64,000 nucleotides of DNA, taken from positions 372,001-436,000 of the forward strand of contig JALIZF010001626.1 of NCBI GenBank assembly GCA_029948255.1, in the 5' to 3' direction. The notes under the pieces are model-generated. The model saw only the letters and a list, made by a program, of their open reading frames with translations. It did no database searches and had not been told where the DNA came from. Positions 34,974 to 45,939 of the stretch are shown one piece after another. The number at the start of each line of letters is the position of its first letter. Positions within the stretch are counted from its first letter, which is position 1. The translations under genes and the position numbers were made by a program. This DNA comes from Telmatactis stephensoni (lineage: Eukaryota > Cnidaria > Anthozoa > Actiniaria > Isophelliidae).

Positions 34974-37123
34974 CTGTAAAATAGATAAAAATAACACTTA
35001 ATAATTGATAAAACTTTATATTTCTATTTTTCCCTACTGTATAAATCATTGCATAACAGTTTTTAGTTATTAAAAAAATATAAATAAAAAACACATGATA
35101 AAAGATCGCGTAGCTGACTGAGATAAAAAAAACGAAACACCTATACCACCATCATGTATAAAGATCCGAGCCGAAGGCGAACGCGCACTCGAATTCTTTA
35201 CATCACAGTTATCAAAGCGTCTAGCTGTCAAATGCCACGTTTAGAAAATCCAAGGCGACGGAAGGCGACGGTGCGCTCATTTTACCCCCCCCCCCCCCCC
35301 CCCCCCTTCTCCACAGTAATGTACTAGCTACGGTCGGAAGAAAACAATGCCACAGGCGACAAGTAGAACAAAAGACATTGTTCAGAGTAACCAACATATT
35401 CTTTGTTTTTGTCGTTTTAACAAAACGCGAGCTTCGTTCTAACAGCAGTGGATGACCCTCTCTCCATCAGTGCTCCTTTTTAAGGGTATTTAAAGCTACT
35501 TCAAGCTACATGGAAAGGAAAGAAGTCACAACAAGGATGTGAGTCACTGGAAATCGAACTCGGGACCTCTCGCCCGCGCACTAATCAACTGTGCCATCCT
35601 TGCTCCTGATGATTTCTATTGTTTTCTAATGAATTATTAATGATTTGACAAGCTGATTTCAAGAGCTATTTTTCTATGTTGTAAAAGCCAAAGACCTTTC
35701 AAGCTAAAGCGATTAGACTGAAGCAGATCTGTTACTTAATCATCCATGCATTTCGAATTCCTCGTTTACTGAAACGGCCACTCTAGTAAGAAGCGGTCAA
35801 AATTAGAAATAATTTTTTCCGAGTGAAAACTATTTAACTATGAATAATAATAACTACTCTTCTAGAATTCTGCAAAAAATAACAACAGGGTGCCAAAATA
35901 TTTAAGAATTTTTACACCCTTCTCTGAAATATGAAGAACATATTTTGCTTGGTGATTTGCAAGGACTTCAAGTACATATATGTGGCTATGAGTAGTTAAT
36001 CCAAGTAAACAATGAAAATAGTGTCCCTTAAAACCATGAATGTTAATGATTGATTTCGCGAGATCAATTAACGAACTGTTTCTGGACATTCACACCATAC
36101 TTTATACAGTACACACTGCATGGGACTCAGCAATCGATCAATATCTATTTTTCCAAGAAGCCTCCATAGAAAAATAAGAAAAGTAAAATTGAACGACGGA
36201 TGAGTCTTGCCTTTTGTTGGGATATCAAAAAGGTGAGAGTACATTTTCAGTAGGCGTTTCTTGTAAGTAATTGTTTTTCTTACGGGCTTACCGCAGTGTT
36301 TTGTTTGAATCAATAGAGCTATAGAGTTTAGTTGTTTGTTTGCATAAGTACGTACAAGTTTGGCTGTCTTGCACGAAACTCAAATTTTATCAACAAAAAT
36401 GATTTCAGCTTCGAAAATTTGAGACTTAATTTTATTTGTTATTTTAAAGCTGACTTTGAAATTTCTTGATGGAAGCTTCTATGGAAATCGAAATGAAAAT
36501 CATTTTGTAAAGGCTGCATAGAAGCGCTTACTTTTCTATAATTGAATAGCTAGTCATGTACAGAAATTTCTCAAAATAGTTTTTCTTAGCTACGTTAAAA
36601 GTCAAAATTGACCAAAACCACCTACCTTGAATGCCCAACCATCTGCGGGATGGGCTTCCTCGATGTACACAACCACAAAGTCAGCGATGTCACGAAATTC
36701 GTCTGCGATTAAGCGAAAGCCTTCCATTTTGGTCGTGAAAACTGGACATGTAAGACTGCCAAAGTTCATCACCAAAGGGCGATCCACTAAGGCTTGAGAA
36801 AGGAGGCTCGCCAGTTTCCCAACTTTGTCGAAGTTGTTTTCATCCAGAACAACAATCGGCACATCTGGGACTTTTTTCTCCAACGCCACATTCTTGTCCA
36901 GGTCAATCCTGATGTGACGCCAAACTGTAGCTAGCATTTCCCAGCCGAAAAGAGAATCCCAGTAAGATTCTGGAGGCATGCAGATACCGGATAGTTTATC
37001 GAGCGTTTTGACAACGATTCTGTTAATAAATGGGATTCCTTTGATTACCCATCCAATTTGGAACATCATCAGCAGAAGAACATAAATGAACAAGTTTCGA
37101 AATGGTGTCACATCAACAAACAT
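34686..37123 (-). CDS. Iodothyronine deiodinase-like protein, cysteine form
   Basis: Join complement(36626-37123, 34686-34973), giving 261 residues and a TGA stop. Deiodinases remove iodine from thyroid-hormone-type iodothyronines. They are single-pass membrane proteins with a thioredoxin-like fold. Seen: an N-terminal membrane segment (about residues 9-30); the motif RPLVMNFGSLTCPVF, with Cys126 where vertebrate enzymes have selenocysteine; EEAHPADGWAFK; His158 and His174, which fall at the same positions as the two essential histidines of human DIO1; CPVLVDTM; and GGPGPFMYDLHDLRKWL near the C terminus. Total length matches the family (250-280). The intron is 1,652 bases with GT-AG borders in phase 0, splitting the protein after AFK. 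The start has A at -3 and lies 88 bases after a TATA box. Cys at the active site suggests a weaker or different activity than a selenoenzyme (inference). It is a non-selenoprotein by sequence, so no SECIS element is required. Confidence 0.93.
35285..35306. repeat. 22-base poly-C run in deiodinase-like intron
   Basis: Uninterrupted C22 on the plus strand, therefore G22 in the transcript of the minus-strand gene. The length in an assembly is often unreliable. Confidence 0.9.
35455..35610 (-). mobile_element. tRNA-derived SINE in deiodinase-like intron
   Basis: On the minus strand: AGCAAGGATGGCACAGTTGA, TTAGTGCGCGGGCGAGAGGT, CCCGAGTTCGATTTCC. This contains an A box (TGGCACAGTTGATTAGTG) and B box (GAGTTCGATTTCC) at tRNA-like spacing. 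A non-tRNA tail with 'catgtagcttgaagtagctt' and 'aaggagcact' follows. A CAAGGATGGC head is typical of a widespread cnidarian SINE. It lies in the same orientation as the host gene. Confidence 0.72.
36626..37123 (-). CDS. Deiodinase-like exon 1
   Basis: 166 codons from ATG at 37123-37121 to AAG at 36626, followed by donor gtaggt. It holds the membrane anchor, the redox motif GSLTCPVF (Cys codon TGT at 36748-36746) and the EEAHPADGW block. An in-frame TGA is absent, so no selenocysteine recoding is needed in this exon. Confidence 0.93.
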
Positions 37124-37210
37124 ATTCGTTTCTTTTCTATAGATGGGAATATACTTGACCTCCTGATAACGTCGTTGCGCATTCTGAGATCTTCCTGGTC
37201 AACGCTCTCG

Positions 37211-37220
37211 CTTTATATAC
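37211..37220 (-). promoter_or_regulatory. TATA box of deiodinase-like gene
   Basis: The minus strand reads GTATATAAAG, 88-97 bases upstream of the ATG. This places a transcription start at roughly 37180-37190 and gives a short 5' UTR, if no upstream intron exists. Confidence 0.6.
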
Positions 37221-37237
37221 TCTCAATTTGTTGACAA

Positions 37238-37249
37238 TGAGTCATTGGG
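37238..37249 (-). promoter_or_regulatory. AP-1 and CCAAT-like sites
   Basis: The minus strand reads CCCAATGACTCA. A CCAAT core directly abuts a consensus AP-1 site (TGACTCA, 37244-37238), 18-28 bases upstream of the TATA box. The spacing suits a proximal promoter. Occupancy is inference. Confidence 0.5.
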
Positions 37250-37259
37250 CTATATCTAA

Positions 37260-38342
37260 TCCTTTGAACATAGAAAACAACATGCGAACTCATCCAGGCT
37301 TCCTTCACATTGTTCTGGAAATGTACACCCAACGACACAACTTGTCCATGAAGGACATTTCAAAAAAATATCACTAAACAAGGAATTTGGTTTTACTGGA
37401 ATTTTATTCTGATGTGTTTATACATGATTTCCTGAATTGGTCACTACATCAAACAGCTTTGCGGCAAAATAAGTTATATAATAGCTAACATTCCACAATC
37501 ATTACACGTGGTCCCTAAACTAAAAGCCTACGTCGTTTTGCATACACCCACATCTAATCAAACTACACTTAAGCTTGCTACACAAATAATAAAATGCTTC
37601 TTTTAAACGGCAAAATTCATGATGATCTTGTTCAACTCTAAGCTTAGCGACAAGCTGTTTGGTATATAAGCTAAACCTAATTACCTTACTTTCAAACCAT
37701 CTTTTTCTGGTCTCCCATGAGATCCATAAAAGCAACTGACATTTATGGTCAACAAAATCGTATAGCATCGAATAAAAATCACAAAAATGTGTTTCCTGGG
37801 ACGAAGAGAAAGAGTAATTATACCCTATTTGAGTTTTATAAAGCTTATTACAAGAAGAAAAAATGTTTTGGTGGAGCTTTGGGGTTTAAGGTAATTGAGC
37901 TAGCACTTCTCATGCATGATGCATGAGGTTCTTGTCTCACGCACGCTAACTTTCGGCAAAGTAGCAGTTTTCTGCAGCTTTCCAGAAGCCCTCCATGCAA
38001 TCTGATCCTCATAAGCTCTGTTTATCTGCTGTAGTTTGAAATTTCTCACCTATTTAAATTTTTCAGCCCATTGTTTGTTTCCCGGGTTTGTTTCTTAATC
38101 TACTTAATTTTAGACGAAACCTTTACTAAATCGAATCTTACTAAATACACAACTTACCCAAAATTTTAACAAGTGGAAACTACATCATTATTTCAAATTT
38201 ATAGTCCTGCATGTATTTATCAGTCTGTGCAGCTAGCGATTGGCTTCATTACTACTGTCAATTATCATATTTTACGCATTTGTAAGCAATTGTAATCTCA
38301 TTTGTAAATGCACAAAATGTTTACATACATAGTACGAACAAT
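37260..38342. other. No gene seen
   Basis: No exon or RNA gene was recognised upstream of the deiodinase-like promoter. A tcatgcatgatgcatga near-palindrome lies at about 37909-37926. Confidence 0.45.
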
Positions 38343-38721
38343 TTGTTTATCTTCTTGTACTGGTCATGCAATAGTATTATGGATACCACAATTAACAGTC
38401 ATAAAATGAAAAACAGCCTTTTTGGTATGAGTCCAGAACTTACCAGAACAGAACTTACAACAGTACAGAATTTTTTAGACAGATGTTTTAAGAGAAAGTA
38501 CACAACCAAACATTTTTATATTGTAGATCTTTTAAGGGAATACGACACTAGACTAGATAAGAAAATGAAAAACATAAGTAACCATCCATTAGAAGATATA
38601 GCTCCTAAAGAACAATCGTCCAGATCAGAATTTAAGAAAACAATATTTAATTAGACCTAAGATAAACACTGAACGTTTTAAAAGTACATTTATAAATAGA
38701 TTAATTTTTAACAATATGTAA
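38343..38721 (+). pseudogene. Non-LTR retrotransposon ORF C-terminal remnant
   Basis: One frame reads ...TTVQNFLDRCFKRKYTTKHF, YIVDLLREYDTRLDKKMKN, HPLEDIAP. After a frameshift near 38632 it continues NLRKQYLIRPKINTERFKST, FINRLIFNNM and stop (38719-38721). This order (QNFLDRC..KRKYT..., HPL, then RPKxNTERFKxTFxNRLIF at the C terminus) is what I recognise as the end of a cnidarian LINE reverse-transcriptase ORF. A 3' UTR-like stretch and an ATT tail end near 38880. The element is dead: frameshifted and 5'-truncated. Confidence 0.6.
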
Positions 38722-38861
38722 CGTTTTTATTACTTTCTACTCCTGGGACCAGTGTAATTTATATATAGTTTTTAGATTAGTTTAGCTTTAGTTTAGTTAG
38801 GTTTTTCTCCCCATCATCAGTTGTAAGTTATGATATGTATTTTATCATTTCAATTAAATAC

Positions 38862-38880
38862 TTTATTATTATTATTAGTT
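38862..38880 (+). repeat. (ATT)n retroelement tail
   Basis: 'actttattattattattag' ends the remnant above, consistent with a short trinucleotide tail of a non-LTR element. Confidence 0.6.
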
Positions 38881-38881
38881 T

Positions 38882-40431
38882 AATCATGTTAATTATTCAC
38901 ATGGAATGCCGCACATGAATAACGCTTGTTGAAAATATATTGCTGTGTCATCAGAGCATTAACCATAGTTAACTCATCCTTAACAGGTCTTAACAATGGA
39001 TCGTATTTTGATAATCACTGATCAGTGTCTTAATTACAGTGAAATGCTCTAATATGACCACAGCCATTATCGGCTAAACCCTACACTTCACGTTTTTCAC
39101 ATGAACATAGTTTCACCGATTAGTTTTTGCACGTCTGCAAGGCTAGAAGTTTTTAAGACTTAAATAAAGTTATTATTGTTATTACAAGTTAGACTTTCAA
39201 CTCTATGTGTATTCAGAAAAGGAACTGATCACCTAACGGCCAAAATGTTCTCCTCTTTTCAGAACGCGTGCACGTGGAGGACTCATGCAGACAACGCTTG
39301 CAGTGACTAGACGCAGTAAACCGGTGTTCATACCATAGGTTCAGTAAATTCAATTTTATTTCTCTGCTATCATTCGCATAGGAAAACATTTTCTTTGGGA
39401 GTCTTATTATAAAGTTGAAGTTAGACTTTCAGCCAGGCTTAGTGGTTTTGCATATTTTGAATTAAAATGAAAATATTTTTAAACAAAGAGTAAAATTGCA
39501 TAATAAATTGCGTGTCTTGCGTAACACGCAAAAACTAATTCCATGCTTTATTCTTATCTTTCAACCCGTGTATCACTGCACATTTTACGAAATCAGTTTC
39601 AAACTGAGAAAAATCAATTCTAGAGTAAGAAGTAAGAGAAAGTTTATTGTGAACCACTGTGGACAATAAATACTAGAATTAAGTATTTTGCCGGTGGAAG
39701 TGTCTTATTTTGGTGTGATTTTCCATGGTAATATTTCATAGAAATCATAAAGTATGCCGCAGTCACTTTAGAAACGGGTCGATACGTTGTTGATTCTGTT
39801 GTAGAGATTGTGGCGAAATCGGTGTTATGTTCAGGGAGGTAGACTTACTGAAAATTGGCTGACACCAATTTGGACAATGTTTAAAACTCATTTGCATTTT
39901 CGACAAGCAAAAACGTCTCTAGTATAACTTCAGAAACAATAGCTGATGCGCTTGAGAACTTAGAACATGTTGGTCCATATAATAAGAAAAATTTCGTACT
40001 TCACAAGTGCAAAATTGTTTTCATGTATGGAACGTCTTCTTGAAGTCACGTAGTAAATCTACGTGACAAAGAGATAAAAATGGAATTTAATTTGTTACGC
40101 TTTTGTACACCAGTTAAGTTCACTGCGTTCAGTCAGATCACTACACTGCAGTACACTGATAGTCATTTAGCGATGTTTAGTAATAAATTTTTCCACTGCA
40201 GAAGGATTTATCCAGCAGATAGCATTATCCACCATTCGTGCAACCGGGGTATGAGGATATGAGAGATAACGATATAAAGATTCAGTAACGTTTCCTGAAA
40301 AAATCCAGTTATAATTGTTAGGTAAGCTCTTAAATACTCTCTTTTTCCTACGTTAATGGTTGGAATTAATAGTTATCTTAAGCAAAAGAATGAAACAAAG
40401 CAAATCAACAAAAACAAACAAAATAACCGGA

Positions 40432-40432
<1 letters not shown>
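38882..40432. other. No gene supported; another LINE-like tail
   Basis: 'aagacttaaataaagttattattgttatta' at about 39154-39184 resembles a second retroelement 3' tail. A pyrimidine-rich acceptor-like site near 39262 opens short frames of 13-23 codons that I do not recognise. A small hairpin 'acgtagtaaatctacgt' lies near 40048. Confidence 0.4.

Positions 40433-40462
<30 letters not shown>
40433..40462. repeat. 30-base poly-A run
   Basis: Uninterrupted A30 following an A-rich stretch. It could be a retroposed poly-A tail, but no adjacent body was identified. Confidence 0.9.
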
Positions 40463-40464
<2 letters not shown>

Positions 40465-40574
40465 ATCACACGCAATTCGTTCTTCACGATTGTCCTCTGA
40501 ATATAACATGAAGCTAGAGGATTACATCTTAAAAGGAGCCCTGTTCTTAGTTGCCACATTGTTCATTAAGACCC

Positions 40575-40950
40575 GACCGGTTTGCACGAGAGACGAAAAC
40601 AGAACCTGAAGCAACATACGCAGACTCGCTGCATCTGGTGAAAGAAGACATTGAGCAGGATCCCCTATACCCCTTTGCAAAATGAAATCACGCAAAAATG
40701 TTGGTCTTTTCACGGGTCACGGATAATTAAAAACTCTCATTCACGTTCACAAAAGAAATCAAAAGTTGCTTTCACGTGGATGCAAAAAGTTTTAGACCTT
40801 ATAAAATCACGTTTCACGTCAAAATAAATCAGCCATTCACGCTTCACGCAAAAGCTATGAGGGACCTTGATTGAGCAGTTACATTAATTACTGAGCCTGG
40901 GTGTGTTGGCTCCGCCTCTTCTCCAGTCGCTCGTGCAAACCAGGCATAAC
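40575..40950. mobile_element. 'gcaacatacgcagactc' MITE family, copy 3
   Basis: The left ccggtttgcacgagagacga and the right tcgctcgtgcaaaccaggc are inverted ends. 'gaagcaacatacgcagactc' follows the left end, as in the copies at 27595, 30973 and 53142. The interior carries repeated 'ttcacg' motifs (tttcacgggtcacgg, cattcacgcttcacgc), which suggests a nested second repeat. Confidence 0.62.
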
Positions 40951-41667
40951 AAAACCAAGGGAGATTAAGTAACATTGACAAGCAAGTGTGTTCCTGGAAA
41001 AAATTGACCTTTCTGTATGCCGTGATGTAATGTTGTTTTGCAACCGAAAGTGATCAAGAGAAACATCAGATCACAAGAAATTTGTGAGCTTCCAGTTACA
41101 CTATATACGTGATGAACCTGAATTAACGCGGGCTAATTAGTACTTCTTTTAATACCCAACGAAGAGGTCAAGCTATCACACGCTGTCGATGCGGAACGAT
41201 TCCAACATTTGACCTGCATTCTGCAGCTCCAGAAATCGGAGCGGTTCCAGGCCAGTCAGTTAGAATGATATACCAACGCCAAAGGTCTATCCGTTGCGAT
41301 TTTAGGATCTGATCCATTTGGAACAGTTCCGTGTAGACATAGCATCAGCCTCAAGAAACCTGTATCATGTCGTGCCGCTCAGGCAGATAAACAAACTTCC
41401 GTTCTCCCTCACTCTATTCCTCCTCACGAAAATCATTTTCCTTTTAATTTCTCATTCGGCATTTGTTTTCAGTTGGATACATCCCTATCCAGTAGATATG
41501 ACCGGAAAATATGATTTATCACTGAAACAAGGATTTAACTAGCAAATGGTGCTATCCCATGCGCCATTGCAGCCGAGGCGATTATATTTTTCAGGTTTGC
41601 ATTTCAGTGATAGTGGATAGAAAGTATAATACCATTAAGCCTCTTTTGTATGAATAGTTTTCACTTC

Positions 41668-41785
41668 AAGTGCAAACGTATTATGTTAAAGTATTTGCCT
41701 TTCTAACCCGTCCATGGGGTAAAGACTCTTCAATGAAAGCGGCCAATTTTGAAAACGCTCTGTAAAGTACTCTTCAAAATGCATT
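41668..41785. repeat. Interspersed repeat, copy 2 of 2
   Basis: It shares 'aagtgcaaacgta', 'tttctaacccgtccatgggg', 'taaagactcttcaa' and 'gctctgtaaagtactctt' with 31758-31878. Confidence 0.7.
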
Positions 41786-41845
41786 TTTGATCCGTGTGCT
41801 CAGGGTCTTATGTGACACGTGTACAGTGATCAACCAGCTGAGAGT

Positions 41846-42056
41846 GCGGCGTTTACATGGGCGCCGAATTTTGTCCTGGGATGATTTCATCATGGGACGG
41901 GTTTGACATGATTTTCGGGTGAGACGTTTACATGGAGACTAGTGCAAGAATTCATTTACGTTTGCATTAGTTATTTCTTTCCGGAACAACTCAAAGGCTT
42001 TTTCGTTTCAGGCTGAAACTCGTCCCGTGATGAACTCTGCCCGGAGCGTAAATGCA
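41846..42056. mobile_element. MITE with 'gcgtttacatg' ends
   Basis: The left gcggcgtttacatgggcgcc, with 'atcatgggacgggttt' further in, is mirrored by 'aaactcgtcccgtgatgaac' and 'ccggagcgtaaatgc' on the right. Arms are imperfect. Confidence 0.6.
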
Positions 42057-43245
42057 TCCTATCAGAAATTGCCAACGCGTTTAATTGCTAGGTGGCTTAA
42101 AGGTATTTTGTTTAGTCCAGTTCTGTAGCTGCTAGTTTTCGCAATACTACCACCCAACACAACATCATAGACCTGTTAACGGGATAGACTGCTCTATTAG
42201 AGCTGGTACCGTTCGAATAGTTTTATTATCTCCTGACTCCTGCTCTCACTCTGAGCAGGAAGAGTTTTACATTTCTATTTCTACTAGTTTCTAAATACTA
42301 ATAATTGAAAACGTCTATTATAACCACGTGAGACTAGGTGTGTTACCATGATTGGCTAACGCTACTTAAGTGACGCTTGGACATCGTAGAAGCTTCGTCA
42401 TCATTTAACAGATAAATCAGTAATTTCCTATTAGGTAAAAACTAACAAAGAAAGGAAAACTAGATATACTGATGACAAAAGTGAAGGGCTATCCAGCTAT
42501 GTTAAAGTACTCAAGAAAGGAAGTCAAACTAAGTAGAACTAGGTACTAACGTGGACATAGGAGCTATCGCACCTTTAGTACACAGGCTTACCTAGGCTCC
42601 GTAAGCAGAGAAATCTTATACGAGATACTTAAGCTATAGCTAAAAGCCTAATGCATTTTGTGGTAAAATGTCTATCACCACGACTCAGTATAACATGTTT
42701 TAACGAACTCAAGTTCAGTCTTAACAAATACAAAGGTTTACCAATCCATTAGAGTCCTAAATTTAGAGTTAACGCTTTAGTAAAGTCATTAATTATTCGA
42801 TATGTCAAACTATTAGTTATTTTCTCTCATAACAGAACTGCATAAAAATAGCTTTTTTAACTTTTAGCGAGTGTCGTAACGGTTTTCCATCTGCACGCAT
42901 GCGCAATAGAAAATCCTGAAAGCTGATAATTTCCTTACAAAGTTAATTAATTTCAGCTACCTTTGTCCATTTGATTCGTTGTCAAGTTAACGCTGAACAA
43001 GCATATATTGTTGTTATCAATCAAAACTTCCATCTACGCCTGATAATTGGTGCCATAGCTATTTGAATCAGTCCGGAATATAAGTTGATCAGTTCCTGTA
43101 TTGAAAAGTGTGAGCGTCGTCATTGATTAGCTACTGTGAGACACCTTAATCATGTCATTTAATAAAACAAAGTAAGTTTCGTGAAACAATGTTACTTTAA
43201 TGCTCAGTTTTAAATTCCCTTTTTCCCTTTTTCGCACAATACATG
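42057..43245. other. No gene seen
   Basis: No coding or RNA signal was recognised. The end of the stretch leads into the TTAA-type MITE. Confidence 0.45.
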
Positions 43246-43930
43246 GAGAGGAGATATTTTTCACGTTCAAGCATTGGGCAACAAAATACATTTAGCTGAA
43301 GAATAACTGTTATTTGTTATTTTGGTATTTGTAAGTGATTTTAATTAATAAAGTTGGATACATCTGTTAATCCAAAGTGAAAATTTGAATCGATAATAAG
43401 TTTTAGGCCTTCTTTTGCTCAATAGGCCACATGCACTAACAGGTCACGTGACCCCATCTCCCCTAAATCAAGTCGCATCATCAAAATGATTTCCAAAAAA
43501 TGAAAGAGTACCTCGATATTAGTAAAAGTGAAAAGTTTCAGCTCATAAGATGTAATACAGGAGAAATGACAGTAAATTTAAGATGGGATAGTTTCTTAAG
43601 ATTCGTTTGGAAAAACGCGTTGGATGGCAAGGTCGTGCCATCCAACGCACTTTTCCGAACGAATTTTAAGAAAATATCTAAACTTAAATTTACAGCTTTA
43701 CATTCAGTTTGAAAGTTGCTAAATTCGAATAAAAATACAAGATAAAAACTTTGTACAATTCAAAAGACTGTTTTAAACAAGCATTGTATCTTATTGGATC
43801 AATTTTTAATTGATAAAAATAGAATTTGAGTGTTTATCCAAAACGAAAACTTGAATTAAAACTTGCACAAGAGGCTAGTTTTTGGCACCTTTAGCCATTA
43901 TTACTCGATATTGAAAAAATTTCCTCTTAA
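43246..43930 (+). mobile_element. TTAA-type MITE family, copy 2 (with insertion)
   Basis: It starts gagaggagatatttttcacg and ends ttgaaaaaatttcctcttaa. Blocks 'ttcaagcattgggcaacaaa', 'gctgaagaataactgtta', 'aaaagactgttttaaac' and 'tagaatttgagtgttWatcc' are colinear with copies at 18124 and 61780. Relative to those copies it carries about 275 extra bases (roughly 43421-43695) between 'gctcaat' and 'ctttacattcag'. Confidence 0.78.
43569..43695. mobile_element. Foldback inserted in TTAA-type MITE
   Basis: The extra segment of copy 2 contains an inverted repeat. 'cagtaaatttaag...cgtttggaaaaacgcg' and 'ttggatggca' pair with 'tgccatccaa', 'cgcacttttccgaacg' and 'cttaaatttacag' around a 6-base loop at 43632. 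This looks like an element inserted into another element. Confidence 0.7.
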
Positions 43931-44013
43931 TGCACACTCTAGCTAGATAGTGCCAGAAGATGCACGTGGTCGAACCTTATAATCTGGGATGGGACGTCGA
44001 TGCGTAAAAAAAA

Positions 44014-44165
44014 AGCAGATTTCGTGTGACTAGGACGTGGCACAGTCACGGCACAGTACAATTACGACAGATATTTAGAATGTTTTTTTAATAGAAATTG
44101 CGACACTGACGACAGTAGTCACGGAACGGAGAGGTAAGTTTCCCACTTAACCGAAAACCTTTCTA
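44014..44165. mobile_element. 'cacggcacgg' MITE family, copy 3
   Basis: It contains agcagatttcgtgtgac, 'cacagtcacggcacagtaca', 'attacgacagatatttagaa' and 'gtagtcacggaacgg', colinear with 27406-27540. It is more diverged than the other copies. Confidence 0.6.
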
Positions 44166-45716
44166 TAATACAGTACGATATGAATATTTTTAACCTCCAG
44201 TCAGGGAGATAAAGAGGATCTAAGAGACTAGCCCTATCGAGGAAATTCCTTTTACAATGAATTCACATGAGGAATCGCAAGACATCAAATACACCGGGAA
44301 TGCTAGCCCTACTCTTCGACATCCTTTCACTAGTGAAGGGTTAACGTGTAGCAGTTTTGGAAAGACAGGGTGTTTCTACATGTTCACTAACATTTTGGAA
44401 AATTTCCTCTCCACTGATTCAATCAACATCTACGTACGCACAATTGCATGAATTAAAATCTTGTACCCAATTGCCAATTAAAAATAGTATCTTCTATTGC
44501 AAATAATTAAAAGCAATATAATATTCACATTTTCGTTTAAAAAACAATTCGTGTAAACATCAATTAACTTAAACAGGTGCTGAGAAATGAAAGGAAAATG
44601 AATAATAAATTGGATAATAAGTTCAATTTCTCCAACCCATGAAAGAAGAAAAGAAAAGAATAGAAAAGAAAAGAAAAACCTTGTCAAGCAAGCACGGGCG
44701 GCAGCAAGTGTCAAATTATCGCAACGGTGACAAGCCGAGATATTCGACGGAAACAGTTATAGAAGACACCTACGCTTTGAAATTACACAAAATTGTTGAG
44801 TGGTGTATTGGAAATTCGTAGCAAGCATCAGTAGATTTAATATCTTGATTTCATTTTTGACAAGCCATCCTTTTTTAAGTTTGGTATTTACTTAAGCTAA
44901 TCAAACTTTGCCTCTCAGGTTTCAATTGCAATGCCTAAAAACTAATATCATCAACATTTAAACATGCTCAAAAATATAAACTTTAATAAAAAAAAGGTTT
45001 TGGGACGTAAAAAGGAGCTTGCTGTCGAAACTGATGGGTGCTAATGCAATAGTATTTATCAATCACTCGGTTAATGTTAACGATAACATCTCCCTGTAGT
45101 TCGTTGGCTCAATAAATTCATGCTGAATTCTCATCAAGTTGCAATTGACATGCGTTGCTGGTGTCAATACTGATATGTTAATAGAATAATAATGAAATTA
45201 TCAGGCTCAGATGAACAAACAGAAACATTAACGTCCAACTTCTCTTCAACGATGATAAAACATTTCCATTAATTGGTCTTTGGATTAATTTCCCTTGAAT
45301 TGTCTATGTATTTCATGTACCTTGAATGAAAGGGAAATCTAGTTCTTTGGAGATTGAGTCAACTAACAGATGTAACTGACTTGGGACTTACGTATTATCT
45401 ACAGGTAATTTGTTATCCTTTCCCTGTTTTTTTTTTACACGCTCGCTTGGTGCAACTGCATCCTGCTGATCGATACCATCTCAAAAAAGTTTTTTCAACA
45501 ACTGTAGTGTTACAGCCATTACACTGAAATAACGATTCTATGTCAAATTCATTCATGTTTTTTTTTTTTTTTTTGCTTTCAATTCTTCAGTCCTTGATTT
45601 TTGAAGAGGTTTGTTTGCATCCTGAATCCCCTGCAAACTCTATATTTTTGATCCTATCGAAATCTTCAATTTTGTTTTGAAAATGTGCCTAGCTTTCTCA
45701 ATTCTTCAAACTTGTA
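44166..45716. other. No gene supported
   Basis: A 60-codon plus-strand frame at 44639-44821 starts in an AAAAG tract, and no family is recognised for its later part (QQVSNYRNGDKPRYSTETV). T-runs lie near 45427 and 45561-45574. Nothing else was seen. Confidence 0.4.
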
Positions 45717-45939
45717 GCCTGTGCGAATGTTGCCAACATCCAACATTGTTTGCCCCAACGTTATTTGGCAATAGTTGCGGGTCGGCATTTCAAAAAGACC
45801 CATGCAATATTGTTATGACTCACTTTGGTGACAACAGTGAAATGTTGGACAAAAAGCGGTGTTCAAACCCATTCAAAATGTTGAAGCCATCACTGTTGGA
45901 AGTTGTTGGCCAAAATTGACAAGAGCGTTTGCATGGGGC
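45717..45939. mobile_element. MITE with 'gcctgtgcgaaYgttg' ends
   Basis: The left gcctgtgcgaatgttgccaa and the right 'agagcgtttgcatggggc' are imperfect inverted ends. The interior carries repeated 'gttgttggcca' and 'ccaacattgtttg' type words. The 80-codon open frame across it does not resemble a known protein. Confidence 0.5.

Noticed and set aside
39263..39345. Possible last exon after 'ttctcctcttttcag'
   Set aside because: The acceptor is strong, but the three frames give only short unrecognised peptides and no partner exon is seen.
44639..44821. 60-codon plus-strand frame starting MKEEKKRIEKKRK
   Set aside because: The first third is an AAAAG tract. The remainder has plausible composition, but no homology or splice support was recognised.
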